Source of the DNA: an uncultured Olsenella sp.
GTDB taxonomy: Bacteria; Actinomycetota; Coriobacteriia; Coriobacteriales; Atopobiaceae
Length of the DNA: 64,000 nt
Direction: 5' to 3'
Assembly: GCA_900314535.1 (NCBI GenBank)
Contig: OMVT01000002.1
Span: 1 to 64,000 of the forward strand
Both the position numbers and the translations under genes were made by a program. Positions 34,334-43,318 of the stretch are shown here, one piece after another. The notes under the pieces are model-generated. The model was not told the origin of the DNA. It searched no databases and worked only from the letters and a program-made list of their open reading frames with translations. Within the stretch, counting starts at the first letter, position 1. Every line of letters starts with the position of its first letter.

Positions 34334-34906
34334 ATGATCTGGTTCACCGCAGACCTCCATCTGGGACATGAGAGCCTCGCCACCCAGAAGCGCGGCTTTT
34401 CCTCCCTGGAGGCTATGGAGCACACCATCATCCAGAACATCAATATCAAGGTTGCTCCGACCGATACGCTCTATATCCTCGGCGACTTCTCCTACCGCTG
34501 CACGGTCGAGCATGCCCATGCGCTCAGGAAGAAGATTGTCTGCCGCAAGGTCCACCTGATTTCAGGCAACCACGACAAGGACTGGTCGCGTCCGGAAGTC
34601 GCCCATACCTTCGTGCTCGAAGCGCCACTCATGAGGATGAAGACGGAGGACGGGCAGATCCTCGTGCTCTGCCACTATCCACTGCTCTCCTGGGAAGGCA
34701 TGCACAGGGGCGCCATCATGCTGCATGGCCATATCCATTCAGGCCAGGGCGAGCAGGCACCCGGCTCCTACAACATCCGCATGAAGGAGGAAGGGATCTT
34801 CCGCTACGACGTGGGCGTCGATGCGAATGCAATGGCACCGGTAGCGCTCGGCGATATCCTTGCCTGGTTCAAGGATGCAGATGCCCAGGTGCCGGAAGGC
34901 CTCTAG
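34334..34906 (+). CDS. Metallophosphoesterase family protein
   Basis: 190 aa. Motifs TADLHLGHE (residues 5-13), LGDFSYR, ISGNHDKDW, LCHYPLLSW and LHGHIHSGQG give the full set of metal ligands of calcineurin-like phosphoesterases, in the small subgroup often called predicted phosphoesterase/2H-phage-like. GAGGAG lies before the ATG. Its stop is 3 nt from that of the convergent hydrolase gene. Substrate unknown. Confidence 0.88.
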   Translation: MIWFTADLHLGHESLATQKRGFSSLEAMEHTIIQNINIKVAPTDTLYILGDFSYRCTVEHAHALRKKIVCRKVHLISGNHDKDWSRPEVAHTFVLEAPLMRMKTEDGQILVLCHYPLLSWEGMHRGAIMLHGHIHSGQGEQAPGSYNIRMKEEGIFRYDVGVDANAMAPVALGDILAWFKDADAQVPEGL

Positions 34907-34909
34907 AAG

Positions 34910-35674
34910 CTAGCGCCAGATGTGGGCACACAGCCACTCTGCCGCCTCGTTCACGACCTGCCAGTAATAGGGGTCGTCAAAGCCATGACCACCGCCTGGA
35001 ATCACATGGAGCTCGCAGCGCGGGAAGAGCGACTGGGCACGCTGGGAATACGAGAGCGGCACGACTTGGTCTGCGTCCCCATGGAAGATGATCACGTCCT
35101 GTGCGAAGGCCGGGATGTGCTCGAAGAAGTCGTAGTCCCAGCAGGAGCGCAGGAAGTCTCCCGACACATCCATGCTCATCACATGGAAGCGCTCAGGCAG
35201 GTCTTCCCTTCTCTGGCATGCGCCATGCACTGCATCATGCAGGTTGAAGGCAGGATAGAGCAGGGCGCAGCCTTTCACGAGCTGCACATTCGCCCTTGCT
35301 GCCATGAGCGCGATCGTGGCACCGAGCGAGGCACCGCAGAGGAAGAGATTGTGTTCATCCACATAAGGCTCGCGCGAGAGCTCCCAAGCCACTGCCTCGA
35401 GATCGTGCTGCTCCGTGAAGAGCGACATGTTATCCTGCCAGCTGCTCATCGAATAGCCGCCACCTCCACAGAAGTCGAAGACATACGTCACCATGCCCCG
35501 CTCAGCAGCTGTCCTGGCGTAGGGCTCCATGTCCCCATGGTTCGTCGAAAGCCCATGAGCAAAGATGGCCGTGGCACGAGGCCTGCCGTCGTCCCACCCA
35601 TCCGGCAGAAAGAGCTTTCCGTAGATCTTCTTGTCATCGCGCTGGCACCAGTGCTCGCGTTCTGCATAGCCCAT
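34910..35674 (-). CDS. Alpha/beta hydrolase (serine aminopeptidase/feruloyl-esterase-like)
   Basis: 254 aa. ATAIFAHGLSTNHGDMEPYAR holds the oxyanion region, LCGASLGATIALMAA the nucleophile serine, IIFHGDADQVVPLSYSQ the acid and GGGHGF the histidine. It is cytoplasmic, with no signal peptide. Related proteins include cinnamoyl esterases and bile-salt or peptide hydrolases, so specificity is open. ATG at 35674 with GGGAGG at 6 nt; the open extension to 35752 is not supported. Confidence 0.88.
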   Translation of the reverse strand: MGYAEREHWCQRDDKKIYGKLFLPDGWDDGRPRATAIFAHGLSTNHGDMEPYARTAAERGMVTYVFDFCGGGGYSMSSWQDNMSLFTEQHDLEAVAWELSREPYVDEHNLFLCGASLGATIALMAARANVQLVKGCALLYPAFNLHDAVHGACQRREDLPERFHVMSMDVSGDFLRSCWDYDFFEHIPAFAQDVIIFHGDADQVVPLSYSQRAQSLFPRCELHVIPGGGHGFDDPYYWQVVNEAAEWLCAHIWR

Positions 35675-35764
35675 GGAAAGCCTCCCGGAAAGTCCCTGTT
35701 GTCTGGATCTGTGGAACCATTCTGGCTGAAGAATGTGCAGCCCCTTTACCATTTCCCATGATTG

Positions 35765-35794
35765 GGACGCCTGTCTCAGATGGGACAGGCGTCC
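35765..35794. terminator. Strong 11-bp hairpin
   Basis: GGACGCCTGTC / GACAGGCGTCC with an 8-nt loop, between the hydrolase start (35674) and the pcp terminator. ATTTGAGG follows on the plus strand. It may insulate the hydrolase promoter from pcp read-through. Confidence 0.5.
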
Positions 35795-35838
35795 ATTTGA
35801 GGCATTGAGCTGGAATTATGCAGGGCACACAAGACGAA

Positions 35839-35873
35839 GGAAGCCCCGGAAGAGCGAATCTCCCGAGGCTTCC
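35839..35873 (-). terminator. Terminator of pcp
   Basis: On the minus strand GGAAGCC...GGCTTCC with inner CGG/CCG pairs is followed by TTCGTCTTGTG. It lies 40 nt beyond the pcp stop codon. Just before it, a 14-nt segment containing GATGGATCTGTG is present twice in tandem. Confidence 0.6.
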
Positions 35874-35912
35874 CACAGATCCATCACACACAGATCCATC
35901 ACAGACTGCTGG

Positions 35913-36560
35913 CTAGTGCGTCGTGCCCGTCGCTGCCTTCACATCGTCCGTGCGCTCGACAGCAGCGGCCAGGCCAAGCTCGATGCCGCGCGCCATCATG
36001 TCGAGCGACATGCTCGGCGTAGCAGATGGCAGATGGCAGGCCTGCTCCGTCGCATACGGGACATGGAGGAATCCGCCACGGACACCCGGATGCTTCGTTG
36101 CAAGCGTATGCAGCAGCGAATACATCACGTCGTTGCAGACATAGGTGCCAGCCGTATAGGAGACCTCCGCCGGAATGCCGGCCTCGGTCATGGCCTGGAC
36201 CATCGCCTTGACGGGAAGCGTCGCGAAGTAGGCGTCGGGGCCATCGGCGGCGATACGCTCTGCCACCGGCTGGTTCCCGTCATTGTCCGGGATGCGGGCA
36301 TCGGCATAGTTGATGCCGACAAACTCCGGCGTGATCTTCGCACGGCCGCCTGCCTGGCCGACGCAGAGCACGAGGTCCGGCTGGACCTCGTCGATTGCCT
36401 TGTCCACTGCCTCGGGGCCCTTGCCGAAAACGACCGGGATCTCGACCTTCGTGACGGAGGCACCGGCAATCGTGTCAGGAAGCCTGCGGACAGCCTCCCA
36501 GGCCGGGTTCATGGTCTCGCCACCGAACGGCTGGAAGCCCGTCACAAGAATCTTCTTCAT
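35913..36560 (-). CDS. pcp: Pyroglutamyl-peptidase I
   Basis: 215 aa, the standard length. It removes N-terminal 5-oxoproline from peptides in the cytoplasm. Catalytic triad visible: E79 in KITPEFVGIN, C142 in AGTYVCNDVMY, H166 in GGFLHVPY. The N-terminal motif ILVTGFQPFGGETMNPAWEAV is family-typical. AAGGA lies just before the ATG. Third in the order DUF969-DUF979-pcp, a conserved cluster in Gram-positive bacteria, which suggests the two membrane proteins handle pyroglutamate or its peptides. Confidence 0.95.
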   Translation of the reverse strand: MKKILVTGFQPFGGETMNPAWEAVRRLPDTIAGASVTKVEIPVVFGKGPEAVDKAIDEVQPDLVLCVGQAGGRAKITPEFVGINYADARIPDNDGNQPVAERIAADGPDAYFATLPVKAMVQAMTEAGIPAEVSYTAGTYVCNDVMYSLLHTLATKHPGVRGGFLHVPYATEQACHLPSATPSMSLDMMARGIELGLAAAVERTDDVKAATGTTH

Positions 36561-36581
36561 GCATTCCTTCTCTCTCCCAGA

Positions 36582-36605
36582 AGAGCCTGCCGGAAGGCAG
36601 GCTCT
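36582..36605. terminator. Hairpin between DUF979 and pcp
   Basis: Perfect 10-bp stem AGAGCCTGCC / GGCAGGCTCT with a GGAA loop. The T-rich tail CTTTTCTTTCC lies on the plus strand, so as an intrinsic terminator it points antisense to the flanking genes. On the minus strand it could only attenuate pcp expression. Confidence 0.6.
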
Positions 36606-36646
36606 CTTTTCTTTCCTACCGTCTCTCTACCCAGATGCAGCGCATC

Positions 36647-37612
36647 CTACAGTGCAACCAGGCAGATCATGAGGATGGTCTGGAAGGCAAGCATGATGAG
36701 GGCAGGAACGATCTGCTTCTTGATGACACCGTACTCGTCGTCCATCTCGAGAATCGCGACAGGGACGATGTTGAAGTTAGCTGCCATCGGCGTCATGAGC
36801 GTGCCGCAGTAGCCACAGGTAAGGGCCAAGGAGCCGACGATGACGGGATCTGCGCCGAGGGACAGCACGAAGGGAGCTCCGATGCCGACGGTCATGACCG
36901 TGATGGCGGCGAAGGCATTGCCCATGATCATCGTGAAGAGGGCCATGCCGAGGCAGTAGACGACGATGCCGACGACCATGTTGCCCTGCGGGATGATGGC
37001 ACCGACGATATCGGAGATCACGTTGCCGACGCCTGCCGCCGTGAAGACCGATCCCAGGATTGCAAGGAGCGTCGGAAGCATGATCAGCGTGCCCACGATA
37101 TCGATCATGCGCCGGGAATCCTCGAGATAGACCTTCATGGTGTTCTGCTTCGGACGCATGAAGTGCAGGACGGCCATGCCGATGAAGACGCCGACGGTGA
37201 TGCCGACAAGCGAGCTGATCTTCGTGAAGAGGGCAAAGATCAGGGCAACGACGCCGATGGAGAAGGCAGGGATGAAGATCTTCGTGCCAAGGTCCTTGTA
37301 GCCGGCATGCGCCTCAGTGTCGGTCGGCTTCGTGCGGTCTGCACCCTTGCCGACCTGCTTTGCAATCGGCGGGATGACCATGAGGATAACGAGGACGCCG
37401 TCCACCTCATACGGCACCCAGGGGCCGACGATGAAGAGGATGCCGAGAATGCACCAGAAGAAGGCCGTGCCGATCCTCTTTTCGTTCGTCTCGTCCTTTG
37501 CATTGCGGATTCCTGCATAGATGCAGACGAGGCCAATGATCAGGTAGACGACCTCGAGGAGCTTCTGGGAAAGCGTCACATCGGCGCTCTGGAAGAATTC
37601 GATGACACCCAT
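36647..37612 (-). CDS. DUF979 family membrane protein
   Basis: 321 aa with nine or ten hydrophobic segments, e.g. LLEVVYLIIGLVCIYAGI at the N-terminus and IVPALIMLAFQTILMICLVAL at the C-terminus, and a conserved TCGYCGTLMTPMAANFNIVPVAIL motif near residue 275. This matches DUF979, always found next to DUF969. Together they resemble two halves of a permease. Its ATG overlaps the DUF969 stop (TGATG). Transport of pyroglutamate or short peptides is inferred from the pcp neighbour only. Confidence 0.9.
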   Translation of the reverse strand: MGVIEFFQSADVTLSQKLLEVVYLIIGLVCIYAGIRNAKDETNEKRIGTAFFWCILGILFIVGPWVPYEVDGVLVILMVIPPIAKQVGKGADRTKPTDTEAHAGYKDLGTKIFIPAFSIGVVALIFALFTKISSLVGITVGVFIGMAVLHFMRPKQNTMKVYLEDSRRMIDIVGTLIMLPTLLAILGSVFTAAGVGNVISDIVGAIIPQGNMVVGIVVYCLGMALFTMIMGNAFAAITVMTVGIGAPFVLSLGADPVIVGSLALTCGYCGTLMTPMAANFNIVPVAILEMDDEYGVIKKQIVPALIMLAFQTILMICLVAL

Positions 37613-38325
37613 CAGTCTTCCTCCTTCACGCCGGCCGCAGCCTCAGCCTCGAGCTGCTTCGGATCTTCCTTCGTGAGCTTCTTGTCGCAGATCGCGTAGT
37701 AGATCGTCGTAACGACGACCGCGACGACGGCGACAGGGATCTGGATGGCAGCGAGCTGGGGAAGGTCGACCGTGTAGCCGAGGTCAGCCATCGTGCCCTG
37801 GACAAGCAGCATGCCGGACGTGCCGACGAAGAGCACCTGGCCGAAGAACCAGGCGACATTCTCCATGCCGGCTGCCATGGCCTTGAGCTCCTCATGATGC
37901 TTGCGGGACATCTTGTGGCCACCTGCCTCGTCTGCCGCCTCTGCCATGGGCATGACGACAGGCTTCACGAAGCCGGCAACGCCACCGAAGCTGACATTGA
38001 AGGCAGCAAAGATCACTCGGAAGACGCCGTAGGCACCGAGCACGATGCCGGCTGTGGCATTCTTCACCTTTGCCATCACGTCTTTCGCCGCTTCCTTCAG
38101 GCCGTTCCTCTCGAGCGTGCCCGTCAGCAGGAACACGACGACCGTGATGAGCATGTTGCGGTTCGAGACGAAGCTCTTGCCCAGCGTCTGCAGGAATACC
38201 AGAGGATCCATGCCGGCAATGAGGGCAGTGACGACAGCGGCAGCCATGATCGTCAGGATCGAATCCCATTTGAGGGCAAATCCGATCACGACGATCAGGA
38301 TGCCCAGGAGCTTGAGCGCTTCCAT
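37612..38325 (-). CDS. DUF969 family membrane protein
   Basis: 237 aa with about five to six membrane segments (LLGILIVVIGFALKW, ILTIMAAAVVTALIAGM, NMLITVVVFLLTGTLERNG, IQIPVAVVAVVVTTIYYAI) and a conserved FGGVAGFVKPVVMPM loop. This is DUF969, the constant partner of DUF979. ATG at 38325 with AAAGGG at 6 nt; the open frame continues upstream to 38421 without support. First gene of the DUF969-DUF979-pcp operon. Confidence 0.88.
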   Translation of the reverse strand: MEALKLLGILIVVIGFALKWDSILTIMAAAVVTALIAGMDPLVFLQTLGKSFVSNRNMLITVVVFLLTGTLERNGLKEAAKDVMAKVKNATAGIVLGAYGVFRVIFAAFNVSFGGVAGFVKPVVMPMAEAADEAGGHKMSRKHHEELKAMAAGMENVAWFFGQVLFVGTSGMLLVQGTMADLGYTVDLPQLAAIQIPVAVVAVVVTTIYYAICDKKLTKEDPKQLEAEAAAGVKEED

Positions 38326-38504
38326 CTGCACCCTTTCTCGCGAAGGCAGGGCACAAAAGCCAGAGTTCCTCGGATGCCAGGCCCTGCCACCATCAGTTGC
38401 AGCACGACAGTATCCCAGCACATCCCTGCTCCTTCAAGAAGAGTTTATCGTGTTGACATGCACAGCCAGCAGGATGTCTGCGCATCCGTGCAGAGGCACG
38501 TATC

Positions 38505-39281
38505 TCAGTGCCTGCATGCCCCTGCATGCGTGCAATGCCGGCACAGCCTAACATATCCTTTATGCATGAGAATCCAGATGCCGAGCACCCCCAGCCCATA
38601 GGGCACCAGATAGCCTGGCCAGCCGAAGAGCTGGAAGAAGGCCTCGAGAGGGGAGCCTTCTGCCGGCACGCGCACGAACATGAAGTTTGTCCCGAAGCGG
38701 GCATTCACCGCAAGGCAGAAGACAAGATAGGCACCTGTGAAGGCAACCGCCTGCCAAAGACGTCCGAGGCTGGGCCGAAGCTCGCCGGTCGCAAGCTTCA
38801 TGAGGACCAGGGCAAGCATCAGGGAATGCTCGGCAAAACCACAGACGACCGGCCATGACAGAGGCGGACACCATGCCCAGCCAGGGAACAGCACGGCACA
38901 GATGGCTCCTGTGGCAGAAAGGCAGAAGAGCGTCTCCCCCATCCAGGCGGCAGGCCATATCGCATAGATGATGCCGAGATACTCGCAGGCATTGCAGGAA
39001 TGGAGCGGCCACCAGCTGGGCGTGAACGTGCCTGTAGCGATGAAACCCAGATCCTGCGAAGCCAGAAGGATGAGCGGCACGATCGCCACGACGTATGTCA
39101 TCTGCTTCCGCGCTTGCCCAGCAGGCAGCGCACGGTAATGGAGGACACAGAAGGCGATGAGAGCACACGATGCCGCGAGCCAGGCAACATGCACAGCTCC
39201 GAAGAGCGGCCAGCCCTGGCCTTCTGCCAGAAGGGTCGCCGGCGTGAAGAGGTTCACGAGCCATGGAAGGACTGTCTCCAT
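38505..39281 (-). CDS. YwaF/TMEM164-like membrane protein (TIGR02206 type)
   Basis: 258 aa, seven predicted membrane segments. Family marks: FGAVHVAWLAA in helix 1-2, WPLHSCNACEYLGIIYAIW (where relatives have LPLHLC), a central HSLMLALVL and NARFGTNFMFVRVPAEGSPL. Human TMEM164 is an acyltransferase acting on ether lipids, with a catalytic cysteine in the second motif, which is kept here (HSC). The bacterial YwaF group is uncharacterised; a lipid acyl-transfer role is inference. GGAGG lies upstream of the ATG. It ends with an odd Cys/His-rich tail, RLCRHCTHAGACRH. Confidence 0.82.
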   Translation of the reverse strand: METVLPWLVNLFTPATLLAEGQGWPLFGAVHVAWLAASCALIAFCVLHYRALPAGQARKQMTYVVAIVPLILLASQDLGFIATGTFTPSWWPLHSCNACEYLGIIYAIWPAAWMGETLFCLSATGAICAVLFPGWAWCPPLSWPVVCGFAEHSLMLALVLMKLATGELRPSLGRLWQAVAFTGAYLVFCLAVNARFGTNFMFVRVPAEGSPLEAFFQLFGWPGYLVPYGLGVLGIWILMHKGYVRLCRHCTHAGACRH

Positions 39282-39355
39282 CCCAGGCCTCCTCCTTCAA
39301 GACCTGATCGGCCGGCCCTTCAGCCACCGAAGGCAGGATTCCTGCTTCCTGCCGC

Positions 39356-39886
39356 CTACTCCGCCCAGAAGGCGCGGCCGTCCTTGCGGGGCTGCGGAGC
39401 AGCCACCTTGTCCTTCACAGGATAGCCCAGGATCAGATGTCCCACGCCTTCATAGCCTTCCGGCACGCCGAGCGAGGAGAGCCACTCCTGGACTTCCGGC
39501 ATCTCCGATTCTTCCTTCGCGCGATGGATCCAGCAGCTGCCGAGACCCAGCTCTTCCGCTGCGATTCCCATGGTGCCGATCATGAGGGAGCCATCGCAGA
39601 CATAGGTCGGCATGTCCTTCTTGCCGAGGACCATGAGCACGACTGGTGCCCCATAGAAAGGATCAAACCCCTCTTTCCAGCCGCCGATCTTCCTGTTGAG
39701 CTCGGAGAGCCAGGAGATCTTCTCCTTGTCCGTGACAGCAACGACGATGGCAGACTGCCTGCCCATGCCGCTTGGCGCCCAGAGTCCAGCATCGATAACC
39801 TTGTCTATAAGGTCCTTCGGCACCGCCTTGTCCTCATAGGCGCGGACGCTGCGGCGGTTATGGATTGCTTCAAGAGCATTTTCCAT
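39356..39886 (-). CDS. Nitroreductase family protein
   Basis: 176 aa FMN-binding fold. The N-terminal motif IHNRRSVRAYEDKAVPKDLIDKVIDAGLWAPSG supplies the FMN phosphate contacts; GSLMIGTMGIAAEELGLGSCWIHRA and LILGYP complete it. These enzymes reduce nitro compounds, flavins or quinones with NAD(P)H. GGAGGAGG lies 5 nt before the ATG. The same-strand gene upstream is the GH3 enzyme, about 170 nt away with a terminator between, so it is probably a separate unit. Confidence 0.92.
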   Translation of the reverse strand: MENALEAIHNRRSVRAYEDKAVPKDLIDKVIDAGLWAPSGMGRQSAIVVAVTDKEKISWLSELNRKIGGWKEGFDPFYGAPVVLMVLGKKDMPTYVCDGSLMIGTMGIAAEELGLGSCWIHRAKEESEMPEVQEWLSSLGVPEGYEGVGHLILGYPVKDKVAAPQPRKDGRAFWAE

Positions 39887-40002
39887 AAGTACCTCCTCCA
39901 AGAGAAAGCCTGCATCATTCAAGAGAACTCATACCCAATGTGCTTCTCCGCTTGCACTTAGCTAGCCACAAGGACGAATCCGAAAACACTCCCAATGCAG
40001 AT

Positions 40003-40036
40003 GTGCCCCTGAAGCTGTCAATGGCTTCAGGGGCAC
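40003..40036 (-). terminator. Terminator-like hairpin after the GH3 gene
   Basis: Perfect 13-bp stem GTGCCCCTGAAGC / GCTTCAGGGGCAC with an 8-nt loop, 21 nt beyond the GH3 stop codon. No clear uridine tract. Confidence 0.7.
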
Positions 40037-40056
40037 TGATCCAGATGTCGATGAAC

Positions 40057-43000
40057 CTACTCGCTCGTGCTGCTGTCTGAGCTTTCCTCGTCCTCGGCAG
40101 CTTCAGCCTTGCGGCGCTTTGCCCCGCGGACAATAGCGTAGATGCCTGCCGCAGCACCGACCGCTGCTGCCACATCGATTCCCGTGAGTGCCATCTGCCA
40201 TGGCGCCATGACAGAGACGACCTTTGCCGTGGAAGAGATGCCATTCATGGCAAGGCTGCGGGAGACGGCATAGAGGATGTGCTTGGAGGCCTGGCGCAGC
40301 TGCGTCATGACCGTCGGATTCGATGCATAGCCATCGATCTGCCAGTTGTCGGTACCGGAGTTGAGCCACATGTCAGTACCGCCAGCAAGGCCTGCACGGA
40401 TGGCCAGCAGCGGGAAGGCCTGCGGGTAGGATGCCTGGTCGGTGATGATGGCACCCTTAAAGCCCCACTCGCCGCGTACGACATTCGTCGTGAGACCCTT
40501 GTTGTCGCCAGACCAGACAAGGCCGACGCGGTTCATGCTCAGCATGATGCCGAGCGTGCCCTCGTCTCCTCCCGAGATGCTTGGCTCGAAGGCTGCAAGG
40601 TAGATCTCCCTGATTGCCTGCTCGTTGGAAAGCGTGGCGATAGTCGTACGGCTGGTCTCCTGGTCGTTCAGAGCGAAGTGCTTCACGAATGTCATGACGC
40701 CCTTGGAGCGGGCACCTGCAACCGTGGCAGCTCCGAACTGTCCGGAGAGGAAGCCATCCTCTGAGTAGTACTCGAAGTTGCGTCCCGAGAATGGCGTACG
40801 GTGGATGTTCATCGACGGCGCATACCAGCCCGCAAAGTTGAGGTCGCCCTGAGCAAGGCAGTCCTCGCCGATCTGCTCTCCCATTGCCTTGGCGCAGGCA
40901 GGATTCCAGGTCGAGGAGATGACGACCTCGGAGCACCAGGCATAGGTCTTCTCGACGGTATTGACGCCTGTCGTGCCAGCATTGCCGACATAGGCAGGGC
41001 CATCGACACAGACCGTTGCTGGAGCGCCTACCGAGTTGACCGCCTGAGTCTGGTAGCCGCCGACACGGACCAGGTTGTACATCTCTTCGGGTGTCAGCTG
41101 GTCAAGAAGATCGTCCCATGCCGGATCGTCCGCATCGACCTCACGGAGCATCGCGAGCGTGAGGCCATTCTGGGCACCTGTCGTCGGCATCACCGCGGAA
41201 GGATCGTCCCGTCCCTCCTGTACAGCAAGCGCCTGGAGCACCTCATCAGTTGCCGTGAAGATGTAGGTCGTGGGATAGCTGGCTTCCCAGTCGCTGCGCG
41301 TCAGATAGGTGAAGCTTGCGTCATAGCTCCGCATGTCCGCATCATCGAACTGGTTCTGAACTGCAGCACCGGTATAGGGAGAAGTGGCGTAGTCGCTGCT
41401 CTCCCCAAGCGAGAGCTTCACGGCCTTCCCTGCATCGCTCTCTGCATCCATGCCAGATGCACCCTTGGCAGCAAGGATGTTGTTGAGGGCGTCATGGACA
41501 TCCGTACCGATTGCGAGGTAGTAGTCGCCTGCCTCGAAGATGTAGGTCCCCTTACCGCCCTCGTCGTAGCTCTTGAGGCTTGCAAGGGAGACGGCCACCT
41601 CGAGCGTCTGCGACTGACCAGGTGCAAGCTCATCGGTCTTGGCCAGGCCCACCAGCTGGACAGCAGCCTTCTCGACACCGTTTGCGCGGTCATAGTCCGT
41701 ATAGGGGCTCTGGCCATAGACTTCGACGACATCCTTGCCTGCAAGAGACCCCGTGTTGGTGACCTTGACGGTAAGGGTCACCGTATCATCCTTCTGGGCG
41801 CTTCCGGAAAGCACCTGCTCGAAGGAGGTATAGGAAAGGCCGAATCCGAACGGGAACTGCACCTCGCTGCCATAGCTCCACTTGTCTGCAGAGCCGGATG
41901 CTCCGACTGCGGAATCTGCGTTGCCCTGTCCGAGCACGCAGTCCTCGTAGCGGGTCTCATAGTACTTGTAGCCGACGTAGATGCCTTCCTGGTAGACAAC
42001 GAATGGCGCATTGTCTGTGCCAGCGATGATATTCGAGCCGAAGTTCATGAGCGACGGCGCAGACAGGGAGTTGCGGGCGTAGGTATCGACCGTCTTGCCA
42101 GATGGATTCACGGCGCCTGTCAGGATATCGCCCACGGCATAGAGGCCGTCCTGGCCCGGGTTGCCGATCCAGAGGCAGGCATCGACGTTGAAGCGGCTGC
42201 TGTCGAGGAACGAGAGCTCCATAGCATTGCCGGAATTGATCAGCACGATAACCCTGCCGAAGTGCTGGGAAGCATACTCCAGAAGCGCTTCCTCATTCGA
42301 GGTGAGCTCCAGATAATGACGTCCAAGATCGTCATCCGAATCGAGCCTGCTCGAATGGACCGTGCCGGTATAGCCCTTGATATCGACATCCTGAAGATAC
42401 GACTCATCATATGCCCTCGGGACATCCGAGCTCTCCGAGCCGGAGCGGGCAAAGACGACGATGGCAGCATCGCTGTAGTCGCCGAGACTTGCGGTCTCCG
42501 TATCGGTGAAGAGGTCCGGAGATGCCTCATGGATGACATAGCGGCCCGTGCCTGCAATGTCGGCTACATCCATGTGGATCGAGCTGCCTGCACCCTCGGT
42601 GTAGAAGCTCCACATCGTCGGGTTGACCTCGAAGCCAGAAGCCTCGAGCGCAGACTTCAGGGTCGGAGCAGTCGAGGAGTCGACAGCGCCGGAGCCGCCA
42701 CCGCCGTAGAGGATGTCTGCAGAGCTTACACCGAGAAGCGTGACCCTGCCTTCTGCCATCGGAAGCGCGCCATCATTCTTGAGGAGGACGAAGCCTTCCT
42801 GCGCAACTTCTTTGGCAATGGATGCATCTGCCGCAAGACGCTCCGACTCGCTGCTATAGGACGCCTTGAAGTAGACGCTGTCCTCAGCTCCTGCGCCACC
42901 ATCCTTGACTTCGTAGCTCTTCTGCCCGAGATAGGTATTGATGACCGGCGCATACTTGTTCGCATAGTAGTTGCCGACACCCAGGGCAACAGCACCGGCT

Positions 43001-43074
43001 CCGATGCCTCCCAGCCCCAGCACAGAGCGCCTCGTAAGTCCGCCTTTGGTCTGCGGCTTCTTCGAATCCGTCAT
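40057..43074 (-). CDS. Membrane-anchored glycoside hydrolase family 3 enzyme with swapped domain order
   Basis: 1005 aa. Twin-arginine signal TRRSVLGLGGIGAGAVALG at the N-terminus; a C-terminal membrane segment (IDVAAAVGAAAGIYAIV) followed by a basic then acidic tail. The GH3 C-terminal (alpha/beta sandwich) domain comes first (EVAQEGFVLLKNDGALP near 90), then fibronectin III-like sequence (TVTLTVKVTNTGSLAGKDVVEVY). The GH3 TIM-barrel domain comes last (PAYVGNAG..., VKHFALNDQETSR, nucleophile Asp in IITDQASYPQA). Hydrolysis of beta-glucosides outside the membrane is likely. A LytTR two-component pair is divergent. Confidence 0.92.
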   Translation of the reverse strand: MTDSKKPQTKGGLTRRSVLGLGGIGAGAVALGVGNYYANKYAPVINTYLGQKSYEVKDGGAGAEDSVYFKASYSSESERLAADASIAKEVAQEGFVLLKNDGALPMAEGRVTLLGVSSADILYGGGGSGAVDSSTAPTLKSALEASGFEVNPTMWSFYTEGAGSSIHMDVADIAGTGRYVIHEASPDLFTDTETASLGDYSDAAIVVFARSGSESSDVPRAYDESYLQDVDIKGYTGTVHSSRLDSDDDLGRHYLELTSNEEALLEYASQHFGRVIVLINSGNAMELSFLDSSRFNVDACLWIGNPGQDGLYAVGDILTGAVNPSGKTVDTYARNSLSAPSLMNFGSNIIAGTDNAPFVVYQEGIYVGYKYYETRYEDCVLGQGNADSAVGASGSADKWSYGSEVQFPFGFGLSYTSFEQVLSGSAQKDDTVTLTVKVTNTGSLAGKDVVEVYGQSPYTDYDRANGVEKAAVQLVGLAKTDELAPGQSQTLEVAVSLASLKSYDEGGKGTYIFEAGDYYLAIGTDVHDALNNILAAKGASGMDAESDAGKAVKLSLGESSDYATSPYTGAAVQNQFDDADMRSYDASFTYLTRSDWEASYPTTYIFTATDEVLQALAVQEGRDDPSAVMPTTGAQNGLTLAMLREVDADDPAWDDLLDQLTPEEMYNLVRVGGYQTQAVNSVGAPATVCVDGPAYVGNAGTTGVNTVEKTYAWCSEVVISSTWNPACAKAMGEQIGEDCLAQGDLNFAGWYAPSMNIHRTPFSGRNFEYYSEDGFLSGQFGAATVAGARSKGVMTFVKHFALNDQETSRTTIATLSNEQAIREIYLAAFEPSISGGDEGTLGIMLSMNRVGLVWSGDNKGLTTNVVRGEWGFKGAIITDQASYPQAFPLLAIRAGLAGGTDMWLNSGTDNWQIDGYASNPTVMTQLRQASKHILYAVSRSLAMNGISSTAKVVSVMAPWQMALTGIDVAAAVGAAAGIYAIVRGAKRRKAEAAEDEESSDSSTSE

Positions 43075-43318
43075 CTGATGTCCTCCCTCATCCTGATGGC
43101 TTCACTTATGGGCCTCCAGGCCCTTTCTTGCTGATGCCATCTTCTTCGGAAGCAGGATGCAGATACAGCGGGCTGGCACGTTTCGGCAGCGCGCTGGCAG
43201 GATTCGACGGAAAAGCGCCATCTGCGGATTCCGGAAGGTCGAACGGTCGCCAGCACGGCGAATCCGCCCCCGCCGATAGGCTAGGATGTAGCGAGGATGC
43301 AAACTGGAAAGGGGATGC

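Noticed and set aside
36635-37699. 354-codon open frame antisense to DUF979
   Set aside because: Translation is almost all Asp/Glu/His/Arg, the complement of hydrophobic codons in a membrane protein.
40801-43134. 777-codon open frame antisense to the GH3 gene
   Set aside because: A shadow of the GH3 coding sequence; the real frame shows a Tat signal, GH3 motifs and a membrane anchor.
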